Notes under the pieces: model-generated
What the model was told of the DNA's origin: nothing
Database searches by the model: none
The model's input: only the letters and a program-made list of their open reading frames with translations
Source of the DNA: a virus
Strand: one strand, 5' to 3'
DNA: 64,000 nucleotides
Virus record (IMG/VR): IMGVR_UViG_3300040751_002893
Span: 1 to 64,000 of that record
Program-made: the position numbers and the translations under genes
Shown here: positions 52,263 through 58,260 of the stretch, one piece after another
Numbering within the stretch: position 1 is the first letter of the stretch
How the letters are laid out: every line of letters starts with the position of its first letter

Positions 52263-52640
52263 TTAGAGCATGCGACGCATGGTCATTTCGACACTCTCAA
52301 AGCCTTTGAGCTTGAATGTGGTGTAGGTTGGATCATGCTGGATGATGGTGTAACCATCTTGATCTGTGAAGATTGCAAAGTCATCCTCCGCGCTCAAGTG
52401 TGCCTCATTCTGTGCTACCTGTTGCTCACGTGTGAGGTTATTGTATTCCATACACAAGGCCATGAGCCGCTGGTGCTGGAAGTCGCTCACTGGGAGAGCC
52501 ATATACACCTTTACGAAGTGCGCATTGGAGATAATGTTCTTATGGCCAATGAGAGAAGAGTCGAGAGTATAGAGAAAATCAGTAGTTGGGAGAGTAGAGT
52601 ATTTCATAGTAGTCTCGTTGTTAGTGTTAGATGTAGTCAT
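52263..52640 (-). CDS. Unknown protein, 125 aa
   Basis: MTTSNTNNETTMKYSTLPTT starts the protein at 52640, with CAGGATATACAC upstream; a second ATG at 52607 is also possible. The body (YTLDSSLIGHKNIISNAHF, VKVYMALPVSDFQHQRLMAL, EDDFAIFTDQDGYTIIQHD) has a mixed fold. It is second in the transcript from 53230. The sigma-54-like array points into its 3' end, so antisense RNA could form. Confidence 0.6.
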   Translation of the reverse strand: MTTSNTNNETTMKYSTLPTTDFLYTLDSSLIGHKNIISNAHFVKVYMALPVSDFQHQRLMALCMEYNNLTREQQVAQNEAHLSAEDDFAIFTDQDGYTIIQHDPTYTTFKLKGFESVEMTMRRML

Positions 52641-52710
52641 GTGTATATCCTGTGGAGGGGTGTAGGGTAGGGGGGTAGTAGTGTAGTATGTAGGGTGGTA
52701 GGCTAGTGGG

Positions 52711-53136
52711 CTACTTGTCGCTGGGGTGATCCATACGACCTGTGCTTGCATAGCCCCAGTTGTATCCGGTGTTTCCATCCGGTGCATAGCCATGCTCTCG
52801 GATACGCTTGTTGTCGGTGATCTCAATGCTTCGCACAATGAGGTTCCCATAGGGATCTTTTGCATAGCCTGTATTGAACTGCGCCATGAGCATGTTGAAC
52901 TGGGCTGGGGTAAGCTCAATCTCTACGGAGGAAGCGTTCTTAAGGCAGATGGTGAGTGTGAGGTCACTCTTCTGAGAACGCATTACATTGATGTTGTACT
53001 CCATGAGTACGGTATCGACTTGCTCTTGGGTGAGGCCATAAGTCTCTTGGACTTCTTCGATAGCGTTGGTTGCAAAGTCACCTCGGTTGATGAGCTTGGT
53101 GAGGAGGTTGAGAGAGTTAAAAATGATTGTGGACAT
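52711..53136 (-). CDS. Unknown protein, 141 aa
   Basis: The ATG at 53136 is preceded by CGGAGACACT, the regional site. The protein has a helical N-terminal half (LTKLINRGDFATNAIEEVQE, LTQEQVDTVLMEY) that could be a DNA- or RNA-binding HTH-like unit, then a beta-rich second half. Upstream in-frame ATGs lie in the promoter region. Function unknown. Confidence 0.62.
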   Translation of the reverse strand: MSTIIFNSLNLLTKLINRGDFATNAIEEVQETYGLTQEQVDTVLMEYNINVMRSQKSDLTLTICLKNASSVEIELTPAQFNMLMAQFNTGYAKDPYGNLIVRSIEITDNKRIREHGYAPDGNTGYNWGYASTGRMDHPSDK

Positions 53137-53229
53137 AGTGTCTCCGAATAAAGGTTTTAGGGGGTTTGGACTTCGGAATGATTCAGCAGTCTTGAAACTC
53201 ATTATCTCATTCGTTTTCGTCATATATAT

Positions 53230-53280
53230 AATATAAGCTGTTTTGTTGGTCTTGTCAAATGTGGTGGACAGTTTTTGTCC
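53230..53280 (-). promoter_or_regulatory. Operator promoter (7-bp class)
   Basis: TATATT at 53235-53230, TTGACA at 53258-53253 (17-bp spacer), operator GGACA-N5-TGTCC at 53266-53280, 7 bp from the -35 box. Drives the 141-aa and 125-aa genes. Confidence 0.78.
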
Positions 53281-53282
53281 TA

Positions 53283-53594
53283 CTAGTGTTCTAAGGGGAA
53301 TCTGTGGAGGTTTTGATACATGGTTCGGATCTCTCGTATCTGAGCTTTGTCAAGGCCATAGTAGTAAGCCTGAGTCAAGAGAGAACCATAGAAAGTATCG
53401 TCACCATAGTGAAGATCTTCTACAATGTTGTCAAAAGCTTCGATTGTAGCAGTCTCATAGAGGTCTTGCATACACTCCTTGTTGAAACAGTGCATACAAA
53501 CTACCTTATCGTCATTGTTTCGGAAGTGTCCAATGTCATCCTCCGGAATGAAGGTAGAGCAATCTGAGCAGTGAATGAAAATATTGTGAGCCAT
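53283..53594 (-). CDS. Small zinc-finger-like protein, 103 aa
   Basis: The N-terminus has HCSDC and CMHC (two CxxC-type pairs in MAHNIFIHCSDCS and KVVCMHCFN), a probable zinc ribbon, followed by a helical region. Strong GGAGGCC site. It could be a transcription or anti-host factor; function unknown. Confidence 0.65.
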   Translation of the reverse strand: MAHNIFIHCSDCSTFIPEDDIGHFRNNDDKVVCMHCFNKECMQDLYETATIEAFDNIVEDLHYGDDTFYGSLLTQAYYYGLDKAQIREIRTMYQNLHRFPLEH

Positions 53595-53641
53595 GAGGCC
53601 TCCAAAAGAATGTTGTTGTCGGTCGTTGCCGATACTTATAG

Positions 53642-53690
53642 CTTATAGCATTGGAACGATTTTGTCAAATGTGGTGGTCAAAATATGTCC
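53642..53690 (-). promoter_or_regulatory. Operator promoter with irregular -10
   Basis: TTGACA at 53668-53663 and operator GGACA-N5-TGACC at 53676-53690, 7 bp apart. The best -10, TATAAG at 53647-53642, leaves only 15 bp. Precedes the zinc-finger-like gene. Confidence 0.55.
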
Positions 53691-53753
53691 GGTCTGGCTC
53701 TGAGCGTAGCTCAAACGGAGGTTGGGGTCGGATTTGAGTTATGTATATTTTTT

Positions 53754-53771
53754 TTGGCACACTTCTTGCAA
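53754..53771 (+). promoter_or_regulatory. Sigma-54-like element
   Basis: TTGGCAC-N6-TTGCAA with a T-tract before it and TTTGAGTTATG 10-20 bp upstream. Same layout as the array at 52012-52150. Points rightward. Confidence 0.6.
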
Positions 53772-53900
53772 ACACGAAAAAAGTCTTGACACGTTTTTAT
53801 CTCGCTCTGGGAGCAACCTAAACTCACGCTATCTGTATGGCCGTTTTTGGAGCTTTGAAAAGTCTTGACGCAAAGCTCATTTGAGTTATGGTAAGAAGTT

Positions 53901-53918
53901 TTGGCACACCTTTTGCAA
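53901..53918 (+). promoter_or_regulatory. Sigma-54-like element with downstream Fur-like box
   Basis: TTGGCAC-N6-TTGCAA preceded by TTGAGTTATG (53881-53890). GAGAATGAGAATCAAAATC follows at 53930-53948, the same order as at 52129-52175. Confidence 0.6.
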
Positions 53919-53970
53919 GGGATCAAAATGAGAATGAGAATCAAAATCAAAAAGGATTGGGCGCATACGC

Positions 53971-53993
53971 AAAAAAGCTCTTAAAAAGAGCTT
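53971..53993 (-). terminator. Rho-independent terminator
   Basis: AAGCTCTT/AAGAGCTT, an 8-bp perfect stem with a 3-nt loop, followed on the minus strand by TTTT. It ends transcripts coming from the 54.2-55.1 kb operon. Confidence 0.8.
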
Positions 53994-54079
53994 GGAAAAA
54001 ATAGGCGATAATCGGAAAGTTTACGGAGTAAAAGGCGTTTTACATGTGGGAGCACTAGTTAGGTATAGGTGCGTGTGTT

Positions 54080-54097
54080 TTGGCATGGTTCTTGCTC
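54080..54097 (+). promoter_or_regulatory. Weaker sigma-54-like element
   Basis: TTGGCAT-N6-TTGCTC with the correct 10-bp distance between GG and GC, but without the GAGTTATG block seen with the other copies. Confidence 0.4.
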
Positions 54098-54197
54098 TGA
54101 TACGTCCACATATAAGGCACATTTTCAATACATCCATAACGCACATCCAACAAACATTTTCATAAAGTTTATTTCCTCCACCTTCTAGCCCATTCGT

Positions 54198-54422
54198 TTA
54201 CTTGCGTTTGGGCTTTTTTGCACATAGCTTTCCACACGCTCTAGCGGGCTTGGGATTGGCTAGCTGACTATGCACAAGCTGACGTTCTCTCATATCCATG
54301 AGGACACCAACAAGCTCAAGAGCTTCCAATAGCGTCATATCGCCTACGGCTTTATCAAGTCCGTTATCAATGATTGTGAGGGTTCTATCTATCAATGTGT
54401 CTAGTGTGTTCTGTGTATTCAT
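54198..54422 (-). CDS. Unknown protein, 74 aa
   Basis: MNTQNTLDTLIDRTLTIIDN leads a helical protein with a Lys-rich end (ACGKLCAKKPKRK). Its ATG follows AAGGAAC; the CCTACTACC repeat lies just before that. Function unknown; last gene before the terminator at 53971. Confidence 0.6.
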   Translation of the reverse strand: MNTQNTLDTLIDRTLTIIDNGLDKAVGDMTLLEALELVGVLMDMRERQLVHSQLANPKPARACGKLCAKKPKRK

Positions 54423-54445
54423 AGGAAGTTCCTTGGTTTTCGGTT

Positions 54446-54475
54446 GGGGGTAGGGTAGTAGGGTAGTAGGTTAGG
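54446..54475 (-). repeat. C-rich CCTACTACC leader repeat, copy 1
   Basis: A 30-bp sequence identical to 57884-57913. It lies between the stop of the 62-aa gene and the ribosome site of the 74-aa gene. Confidence 0.7.
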
Positions 54476-54485
54476 GGATAGGATA

Positions 54486-54674
54486 CTAGCATGTGAAGTC
54501 AATCAGTTCCATGTCAAGATCAAACTCGTTCTGATAGTGATCGAACATATCTTGGTCTATTACTTCGTAACACTCATCTTCCTTGTTATGGATAAAGAAA
54601 GCAACGTAGTTGTAAGATACAGTGTCAAAGTAAAGAGCAGCGTTCTTATAAAAAGAGAAAGTTTTATTTTTCAT
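54486..54674 (-). CDS. Unknown protein, 62 aa
   Basis: MKNKTFSFYKNAALYFDTVS then NYVAFFIHNKEDECYEVI: an aromatic- and acidic-rich small protein. CGGAGAACACATG start. It overlaps the 33-aa membrane gene by 11 bp. Function unknown. Confidence 0.6.
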   Translation of the reverse strand: MKNKTFSFYKNAALYFDTVSYNYVAFFIHNKEDECYEVIDQDMFDHYQNEFDLDMELIDFTC

Positions 54675-54765
54675 GTGTTCTCCGATTGTTCAGTTTGATG
54701 GTGAGATATGAGAAGGTGATAGATACGGTTAGTTGTATGAGGGTTAGCGTCAATAGAGGGTTCAT
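54664..54765 (-). CDS. Single-TM micropeptide, 33 aa
   Basis: MNPLLTLTLIQLTVSITFSY is a transmembrane helix, followed by a charged tail. The ATG overlaps the upstream stop (ATGA) and has an AGGTG site, which favours real translation. Confidence 0.55.
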   Translation of the reverse strand: MNPLLTLTLIQLTVSITFSYLTIKLNNRRTHEK

Positions 54766-55049
54766 TTCAGCACCTGCTTGCAGATTAGAGGGATAGCGTA
54801 TTCTTCATACGCATGTAGCATTTCTTGGAGGTTGCGATACGCTTGTCTCTTGCGTTGGATCTCTACAAGATCATTCACATAAGAACCATCGGGATTCTTT
54901 TGGTCTTGTAGCTCGTCAATCTCAATGTATAGGCAGTTCAAGTCTTTGTATAACTTTGAGAGGGTAGCTACTTCTGCGAAGTATTCGTATCGGGTGTCCA
55001 TAGTTCCGTTTCGGTATGCTTGTAGTGCAAGGTCAAGATAGTTTGTCAT
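54762..55049 (-). CDS. Helical protein, 95 aa
   Basis: MTNYLDLALQAYRNGTMDTR followed by a coiled-coil-like region (LYKDLNCLYIEIDELQDQK). The start has GGAGACAACATG. First gene of the four-gene transcript from 55078. Function unknown. Confidence 0.62.
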   Translation of the reverse strand: MTNYLDLALQAYRNGTMDTRYEYFAEVATLSKLYKDLNCLYIEIDELQDQKNPDGSYVNDLVEIQRKRQAYRNLQEMLHAYEEYAIPLICKQVLK

Positions 55050-55077
55050 GTTGTCTCCAGTTGTTCGGTACATCTAT

Positions 55078-55127
55078 AATATAATCGGTTCTCAGCTATT
55101 GTCAAGTGTGGTGGACAAAATGTGTCC
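55078..55127 (-). promoter_or_regulatory. Operator promoter (7-bp class)
   Basis: TATATT at 55083-55078, TTGACA at 55105-55100 (16-bp spacer), operator GGACA-N5-TGTCC at 55113-55127. Drives the 95-, 33-, 62- and 74-aa genes. Confidence 0.75.
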
Positions 55128-55128
55128 G

Positions 55129-55509
55129 TTAGTCCAGTTCCAGTTCGCATTGGTCATTGAGTTCATCACGTACAGTCTCGTAACACTCATGGATGACTTC
55201 CCATCCTTGGACATAAACCCACATGTTGCAGACAGCCTCTGGAGAGGATAGGTCTGTGTGGACTTCTCCGAAGTTGTGTTGCTCATACTCTTGAACGTCA
55301 CCGATCATATCGAAAGCAGAATCGCCCATCCATTGCTTAGCTTGGTAGTGACCAATGATGTAATAGTCTCGGTTAAAGATTTGGTCATGCAAGTCTGAAA
55401 CATAAGCGTCTCGGAAGTCTTGGTTGTCCATGTATTCTGCGATCTCACGAAGTCGGTCAAGGCAAAAGTCTTTGATTTCTTTTTGGTTTTGTTGGTAAGT
55501 GAATGACAT
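55129..55509 (-). CDS. Unknown acidic protein, 126 aa
   Basis: MSFTYQQNQKEIKDFCLDRL starts a helical, acidic protein with aromatic patches (YYIIGHYQAKQWMGDSAFDM). GGAGACAATATG start. Own promoter at 55539-55582. Its stop lies 2 bp from the next operator. Function unknown. Confidence 0.65.
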   Translation of the reverse strand: MSFTYQQNQKEIKDFCLDRLREIAEYMDNQDFRDAYVSDLHDQIFNRDYYIIGHYQAKQWMGDSAFDMIGDVQEYEQHNFGEVHTDLSSPEAVCNMWVYVQGWEVIHECYETVRDELNDQCELELD

Positions 55510-55538
55510 ATTGTCTCCGTTGGTTGGGTTATATTAGT

Positions 55539-55582
55539 AATGTATCTGATTGGGGTGGAAAAGTCAAGGACAGAAAATGTCC
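55539..55582 (-). promoter_or_regulatory. Operator promoter (0-bp class)
   Basis: TACATT at 55544-55539, TTGACT at 55567-55562 (17 bp), operator GGACA-N5-TGTCC at 55568-55582 touching the -35 box. Confidence 0.78.
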
Positions 55583-55584
55583 GT

Positions 55585-55746
55585 TTACACTGGTGTGGCT
55601 CTGAAGTCTTTTGCATTGCGTGGTGCTTTCTTGCGTGCCTTGCTGATAGCATCCTGTTTGGATGTGGCTTGCACTCGGATGAATCCGTACTGCGCTCCAA
55701 AGTTTGCGCCTGTTGTATTGTATGTGTAGTCTACGAAATAAGTCAT
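55585..55746 (-). CDS. Small basic protein, 53 aa
   Basis: MTYFVDYTYNTTGANFGAQY, then FIRVQATSKQDAISKARKKA: a short beta-alpha protein with a basic helix. CGGAGAACAACATG start. Third gene from the promoter at 56233. Function unknown. Confidence 0.6.
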   Translation of the reverse strand: MTYFVDYTYNTTGANFGAQYGFIRVQATSKQDAISKARKKAPRNAKDFRATPV

Positions 55747-55760
55747 GTTGTTCTCCGTTG

Positions 55761-56012
55761 TTAGCATGAATATGGTTGGTTGTTGTCTTGTTGTTTTCGT
55801 GGTGTGCAGTGACCGTTCTCTATAAGAGCGTCTGCTGTTCTATGGAACCATCCTTGTAGCTGATAGGCCATCCCAGTGTCGATAAGCACTTGCCAAGCTT
55901 GGATGTATTGCTCTTGGCTCTCGGCTTGATAGACACCCTCAGCGATCATGATTGCATCAAAGGTGGGCATTTCTTCTTCAAAGGGTAGTTCAAGTTGTAT
56001 CATTTTAGACAT
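55761..56012 (-). CDS. Unknown protein, 83 aa
   Basis: MSKMIQLELPFEEEMPTFDA, with helical middle (EQYIQAWQVLIDTGMAYQLQ). CGGAGACAATATG start. Same operon as the 56-aa and 53-aa genes. Function unknown. Confidence 0.6.
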   Translation of the reverse strand: MSKMIQLELPFEEEMPTFDAIMIAEGVYQAESQEQYIQAWQVLIDTGMAYQLQGWFHRTADALIENGHCTPRKQQDNNQPYSC

Positions 56013-56033
56013 ATTGTCTCCGTTGTTTGGGTT

Positions 56034-56204
56034 CTAGTTATTTGGTTTGAGTTGTACCATATCGGCTTTAACAAAAGGTTTCCATCTGGTCGAATAACCT
56101 GCTACATTTGCTGTTCTTTTAGAACGTTTGTACCATCTGACACCTTCAAAATAGAAGTATGATCGTACTGGGATTTGACTGAATGAAATATGTTTGTTGG
56201 TCAT
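56034..56204 (-). CDS. Small basic protein, 56 aa
   Basis: MTNKHISFSQIPVRSYFYFE then VRWYKRSKRTANVAGYSTRW: a small Tyr/Trp/Lys-rich protein with nucleic-acid-binding character. CGGAGTCACT start context. First gene after the promoter at 56233-56276. Function unknown. Confidence 0.62.
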   Translation of the reverse strand: MTNKHISFSQIPVRSYFYFEGVRWYKRSKRTANVAGYSTRWKPFVKADMVQLKPNN

Positions 56205-56232
56205 AGTGACTCCGTTGGTTGGTGATGTTTAT

Positions 56233-56276
56233 AATGTATCTCGTTTGGTTGGAAAAGTCAAGGACACTTTTTGTCC
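56233..56276 (-). promoter_or_regulatory. Operator promoter (0-bp class)
   Basis: TACATT at 56238-56233, TTGACT at 56261-56256 (17 bp), operator GGACA-N5-TGTCC at 56262-56276 touching the -35. Its TGA is the stop codon of the 68-aa gene. Confidence 0.78.
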
Positions 56277-56464
56277 TTTTCTATAAAGTCCACAAGGTCA
56301 ACGTCAACCTTGACAATGCGTGAACCTGTTTCGCAGTTAGGGAAATGCACAGTCAGTTCTGTGCTAGGGTAAAGCCACCCTGTGGATCTATAGTCCGTAA
56401 CTACGCCTATTCCAAAGAACTTGTGCTGTTTTGTTTTTTTACGCTTTACTAGTTTACCAATCAT
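56258..56464 (-). CDS. Small SH3-like protein, 68 aa
   Basis: MIGKLVKRKKTKQHKFFGIG then VVTDYRSTGWLYPSTELTV and VDLVDFIEKDKKCP: small beta-barrel style. The C-terminal KDKKCP is encoded by the next operator and the stop TGA is part of the next -35 box. CGGAGTTAAA start. Function unknown. Confidence 0.65.
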   Translation of the reverse strand: MIGKLVKRKKTKQHKFFGIGVVTDYRSTGWLYPSTELTVHFPNCETGSRIVKVDVDLVDFIEKDKKCP

Positions 56465-56495
56465 TTTAACTCCGTTGTTGGTTGGTGATGTTTAT

Positions 56496-56539
56496 AATGT
56501 ATCTCGTTTGGTTGGTTTAGTCAAGGACATTTTTTGACC
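56496..56539 (-). promoter_or_regulatory. Operator promoter (0-bp class)
   Basis: TACATT at 56501-56496, TTGACT at 56524-56519 (17 bp), operator GGTCA-N5-TGTCC at 56525-56539. Drives the 68-aa gene only. Confidence 0.76.
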
Positions 56540-56672
56540 GTTTGTCTATTTTCCCTCTGCAAGCCATCTTGTTGGCCTGTTTTTTCTTGTCTCCATGAGA
56601 TCCTGAGCCTGAGCCTTGACGTTTGATATGCTCAAGATGTGTGAGATTGCGAGGTTGTAACTTCTTTTTCAT
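56517..56672 (-). CDS. Basic protein, 51 aa, ending in operator-encoded tail
   Basis: MKKKLQPRNLTHLEHIKRQG then GSGSGSHGDKKKQANKM, very basic. Ends RSKNVLD, which comes from the operator and the TTGAC -35 box. AAGGAAG-type site GGAAGAACC. Function unknown; may bind nucleic acid. Confidence 0.6.
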   Translation of the reverse strand: MKKKLQPRNLTHLEHIKRQGSGSGSHGDKKKQANKMACRGKIDKRSKNVLD

Positions 56673-56680
56673 GGTTCTTC

Positions 56681-56860
56681 CTAGTTTAAGTCGGTTGGAT
56701 CAAAACAAGCTTTGATAAGCTCCATGAGAGCCTGTTCTGCTATCTCTCGGAGTTGTGGTGGGGTTCCATCTATATTCAAGGCTTGCAAAGCAAGATTGAT
56801 GGATACAAAGGTTTCGTGGTCTTTTCCATCAAAGATGGAGGATAAAGGCATTTTGTTCAT
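56681..56860 (-). CDS. Small helical protein, 59 aa
   Basis: MNKMPLSSIFDGKDHETFVS then ALQALNIDGTPPQLREIAEQ: short helical protein. TAGGAGACAACC start context, overlapping the upstream stop TAG. Function unknown. Confidence 0.62.
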   Translation of the reverse strand: MNKMPLSSIFDGKDHETFVSINLALQALNIDGTPPQLREIAEQALMELIKACFDPTDLN

Positions 56861-56869
56861 GGTTGTCTC

Positions 56870-57127
56870 CTATTGAAGAGGTTCTATTGTGTTGCTTATG
56901 TCGTTTAGGGTGTCGATAGACAAACCAGTAACGAATTCATATTCAGTACAGGTTCGGTAGCCACCCATACCGTTTGGGGTTTGTCTTGTGGTATGGGAAA
57001 GATAGACTACTGGCTTGCCATTTACGAGGATTAGATCGCCTTTCGTAAGGCTTTCAGCCCACATGTTCTTACCATGGTTTGGATAGTGTTTGTGGAAGTT
57101 CTTTGCGAAGTTAAGCATGGTTCTCAT
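56870..57127 (-). CDS. Unknown protein, 85 aa
   Basis: MRTMLNFAKNFHKHYPNHGK then LTKGDLILVNGKPVVYLSHT: a beta-barrel-like small protein. GGAGACAAAATG start; first of three genes from the promoter at 57158. Function unknown. Confidence 0.62.
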   Translation of the reverse strand: MRTMLNFAKNFHKHYPNHGKNMWAESLTKGDLILVNGKPVVYLSHTTRQTPNGMGGYRTCTEYEFVTGLSIDTLNDISNTIEPLQ

Positions 57128-57157
57128 TTTGTCTCCGTTTCAGTTGGTGATGTTAGT

Positions 57158-57207
57158 AATGTAACCCATTGAGAAAAAAAGTCAAATCGGGAGGACAGAA
57201 TATGTCC
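57158..57207 (-). promoter_or_regulatory. Operator promoter (7-bp class)
   Basis: TACATT at 57163-57158, TTGACT at 57185-57180 (16 bp), operator GGACA-N5-TGTCC at 57193-57207. Confidence 0.74.
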
Positions 57208-57270
57208 GGCAAGGGTTCGTTCCCTTTAGGGAACGGATTGAGGAACTGGTTTGAGTTACGTAAACTTTTT

Positions 57271-57288
57271 TTGGCATAGATATTGCAA
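57271..57288 (+). promoter_or_regulatory. Sigma-54-like element
   Basis: TTGGCAT-N6-TTGCAA, with TTGAGTTACG 10-20 bp upstream and a T-run between. Correct 10-bp GG-GC distance. Rightward. Confidence 0.55.
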
Positions 57289-57329
57289 GGGGTGTCTCTA
57301 CTCTGAAACTGCCCCTCGCGCTATCTCAT

Positions 57330-57578
57330 TCACCGTTTGACTTTGATATGGTAGCTTGAACCTCGTTTATTGACATAGAGTGTCTCAATACCGTCCACAT
57401 GCTCGTCACGTGCGATCGCATCAAGTAGGTGTTGCACGTCAAACTGTGTAACAGTTTCCTCGCTTATGACGTTCGCTACGAAGTCATGAAGATCTCCATC
57501 CCAATCACCCCAAAGGTTCTCTATGAAGTCAAGAGCCTCTTTCACTGCCTTGATGGTGACTGTTGTTTTATCCTTCAT
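57330..57578 (-). CDS. Unknown protein, 82 aa
   Basis: MKDKTTVTIKAVKEALDFIE then LWGDWDGDLHDFVANVISEE and a beta-rich C-terminus (TLYVNKRGSSYHIKVKR). CGGAGGCAAAA start, overlapping the gene before by 11 bp. Last gene of the transcript starting at 59557. Function unknown. Confidence 0.62.
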   Translation of the reverse strand: MKDKTTVTIKAVKEALDFIENLWGDWDGDLHDFVANVISEETVTQFDVQHLLDAIARDEHVDGIETLYVNKRGSSYHIKVKR

Positions 57579-57702
57579 TTTTGCCTCCGTAGTGAAAGGT
57601 GTCGTACTTGGTTGTGCGCTTGATCTCCTTTGGAGACAGGACACGCACTTGTGTTCCCTTACGTGTGGTGATAATCACCTTGTCCATTGTGTATTTACTC
57701 AT
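57568..57702 (-). CDS. Small basic protein, 44 aa
   Basis: MSKYTMDKVIITTRKGTQVR: a short beta-type basic protein ending HYGGKNEG. Strong AGGAGG site; ATGA junction with the 56-aa gene. Function unknown. Confidence 0.6.
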   Translation of the reverse strand: MSKYTMDKVIITTRKGTQVRVLSPKEIKRTTKYDTFHYGGKNEG

Positions 57703-57869
57703 GTATCCTCCTGTGGTTGTGTGAGTTGTGTGTAGTAGAAGCGCAGACTGCTCTCGCTTATGTGAGCAAAGCAATCGGGAGCGTCAATGTATCTGAGTGT
57801 GTAGAATCCATCTTTGACCGCAGTGCATACGCATATGCCGCTCTCGCTCTTCCATAGTGTGCCGACCAT
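57699..57869 (-). CDS. Small MVGTLW-type protein, 56 aa
   Basis: MVGTLWKSESGICVCTAVKD then FYTLRYIDAPDCFAHISES. Starts like the 54-aa and 60-aa neighbours (MIGTLW, MIGMLY), so the three look like duplicated small beta proteins. AAGGAGAAACT start. Function unknown. Confidence 0.62.
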   Translation of the reverse strand: MVGTLWKSESGICVCTAVKDGFYTLRYIDAPDCFAHISESSLRFYYTQLTQPQEDT

Positions 57870-57883
57870 AGTTTCTCCTTGGT

Positions 57884-57913
57884 GGGGGTAGGGTAGTAGG
57901 GTAGTAGGTTAGG
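57884..57913 (-). repeat. C-rich CCTACTACC leader repeat, copy 2
   Basis: Identical over 30 bp to 54446-54475; lies just upstream of the ribosome site of the 56-aa gene and reaches into the end of the 54-aa gene. A third, diverged C-rich block lies at about 52660-52710. Confidence 0.7.
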
Positions 57914-58073
57914 CTATCTTGGTCATGGATCTCTCTACGAAGAAATCACGAAGTGTCACATGACCTAGACTGGGTGTTGTAAACACATAGTACAACGCCC
58001 CACCTGTTGTATAGTATTTGTCTTTGAGAATGTATATCTTGCCTTTTCGACATTTCCATAGTGTACCAATCAT
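57909..58073 (-). CDS. Small MIGTLW-type protein, 54 aa
   Basis: MIGTLWKCRKGKIYILKDKY then YTTGGALYYVFTTPSLGHVT. Paralog-like to the 56- and 60-aa genes. ATG overlaps the upstream stop (ATGA). Function unknown. Confidence 0.62.
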   Translation of the reverse strand: MIGTLWKCRKGKIYILKDKYYTTGGALYYVFTTPSLGHVTLRDFFVERSMTKIA

Positions 58074-58252
58074 TCTTCTTCCGTTGGTGTTAAGGGTTCA
58101 AAGTATCTATCCAGTTCTCGTAGTCCTTTGACTACCCATGTGTCTCCGTTTGTTATACAAACCATGGTGAAGTAGGGTATGTGTGCATAGTCTATGCTTA
58201 TGCAAGCGTATATGTGCTTACTGTGTCTTGATCTATACAACATCCCTATCAT
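58070..58252 (-). CDS. Small MIGMLY-type protein, 60 aa
   Basis: MIGMLYRSRHSKHIYACISI then YFTMVCITNGDTWVVKGLRE: a small beta-barrel-like protein with an acidic end. AGGTGAT start context, 8 bp after the VWA-peptidase gene stop. Function unknown. Confidence 0.62.
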   Translation of the reverse strand: MIGMLYRSRHSKHIYACISIDYAHIPYFTMVCITNGDTWVVKGLRELDRYFEPLTPTEEE

Positions 58253-58260
58253 GTTATCAC

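Larger units (their letters stand above)
53595..54197. other. 603-bp gene-poor region with regulatory elements
   Basis: Contains a leftward operator promoter (about 53642-53690), two sigma-54-like elements with TTGAGTTATG (53754-53771; 53901-53918) and a third weaker one (54080-54097), a Fur-like box (53930-53948) and a leftward terminator (53971-53993). The text around 53790-53860 repeats sequence found near 52205-52265. No real ORF is seen. Confidence 0.7.
57128..57329. other. 202-bp gap: operator promoter, hairpin and sigma-54-like element
   Basis: Holds the promoter at 57158-57207, a perfect hairpin CGTTCCC-TTTA-GGGAACG (57217-57236) and a rightward sigma-54-like element (57271-57288). 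No ORF. Confidence 0.65.

Noticed and set aside
52116-52670. Plus-strand ORF of 184 codons after the sigma-54-like array
   Set aside because: It is mostly antisense to the 125-aa gene, has no good ribosome site and shows no protein-like composition.
53711-53950. Minus-strand ORF of 79 codons across the second sigma-54-like region
   Set aside because: It reads the same repeats in a different frame from the ORF at 51953, has no start site, and spans regulatory DNA.
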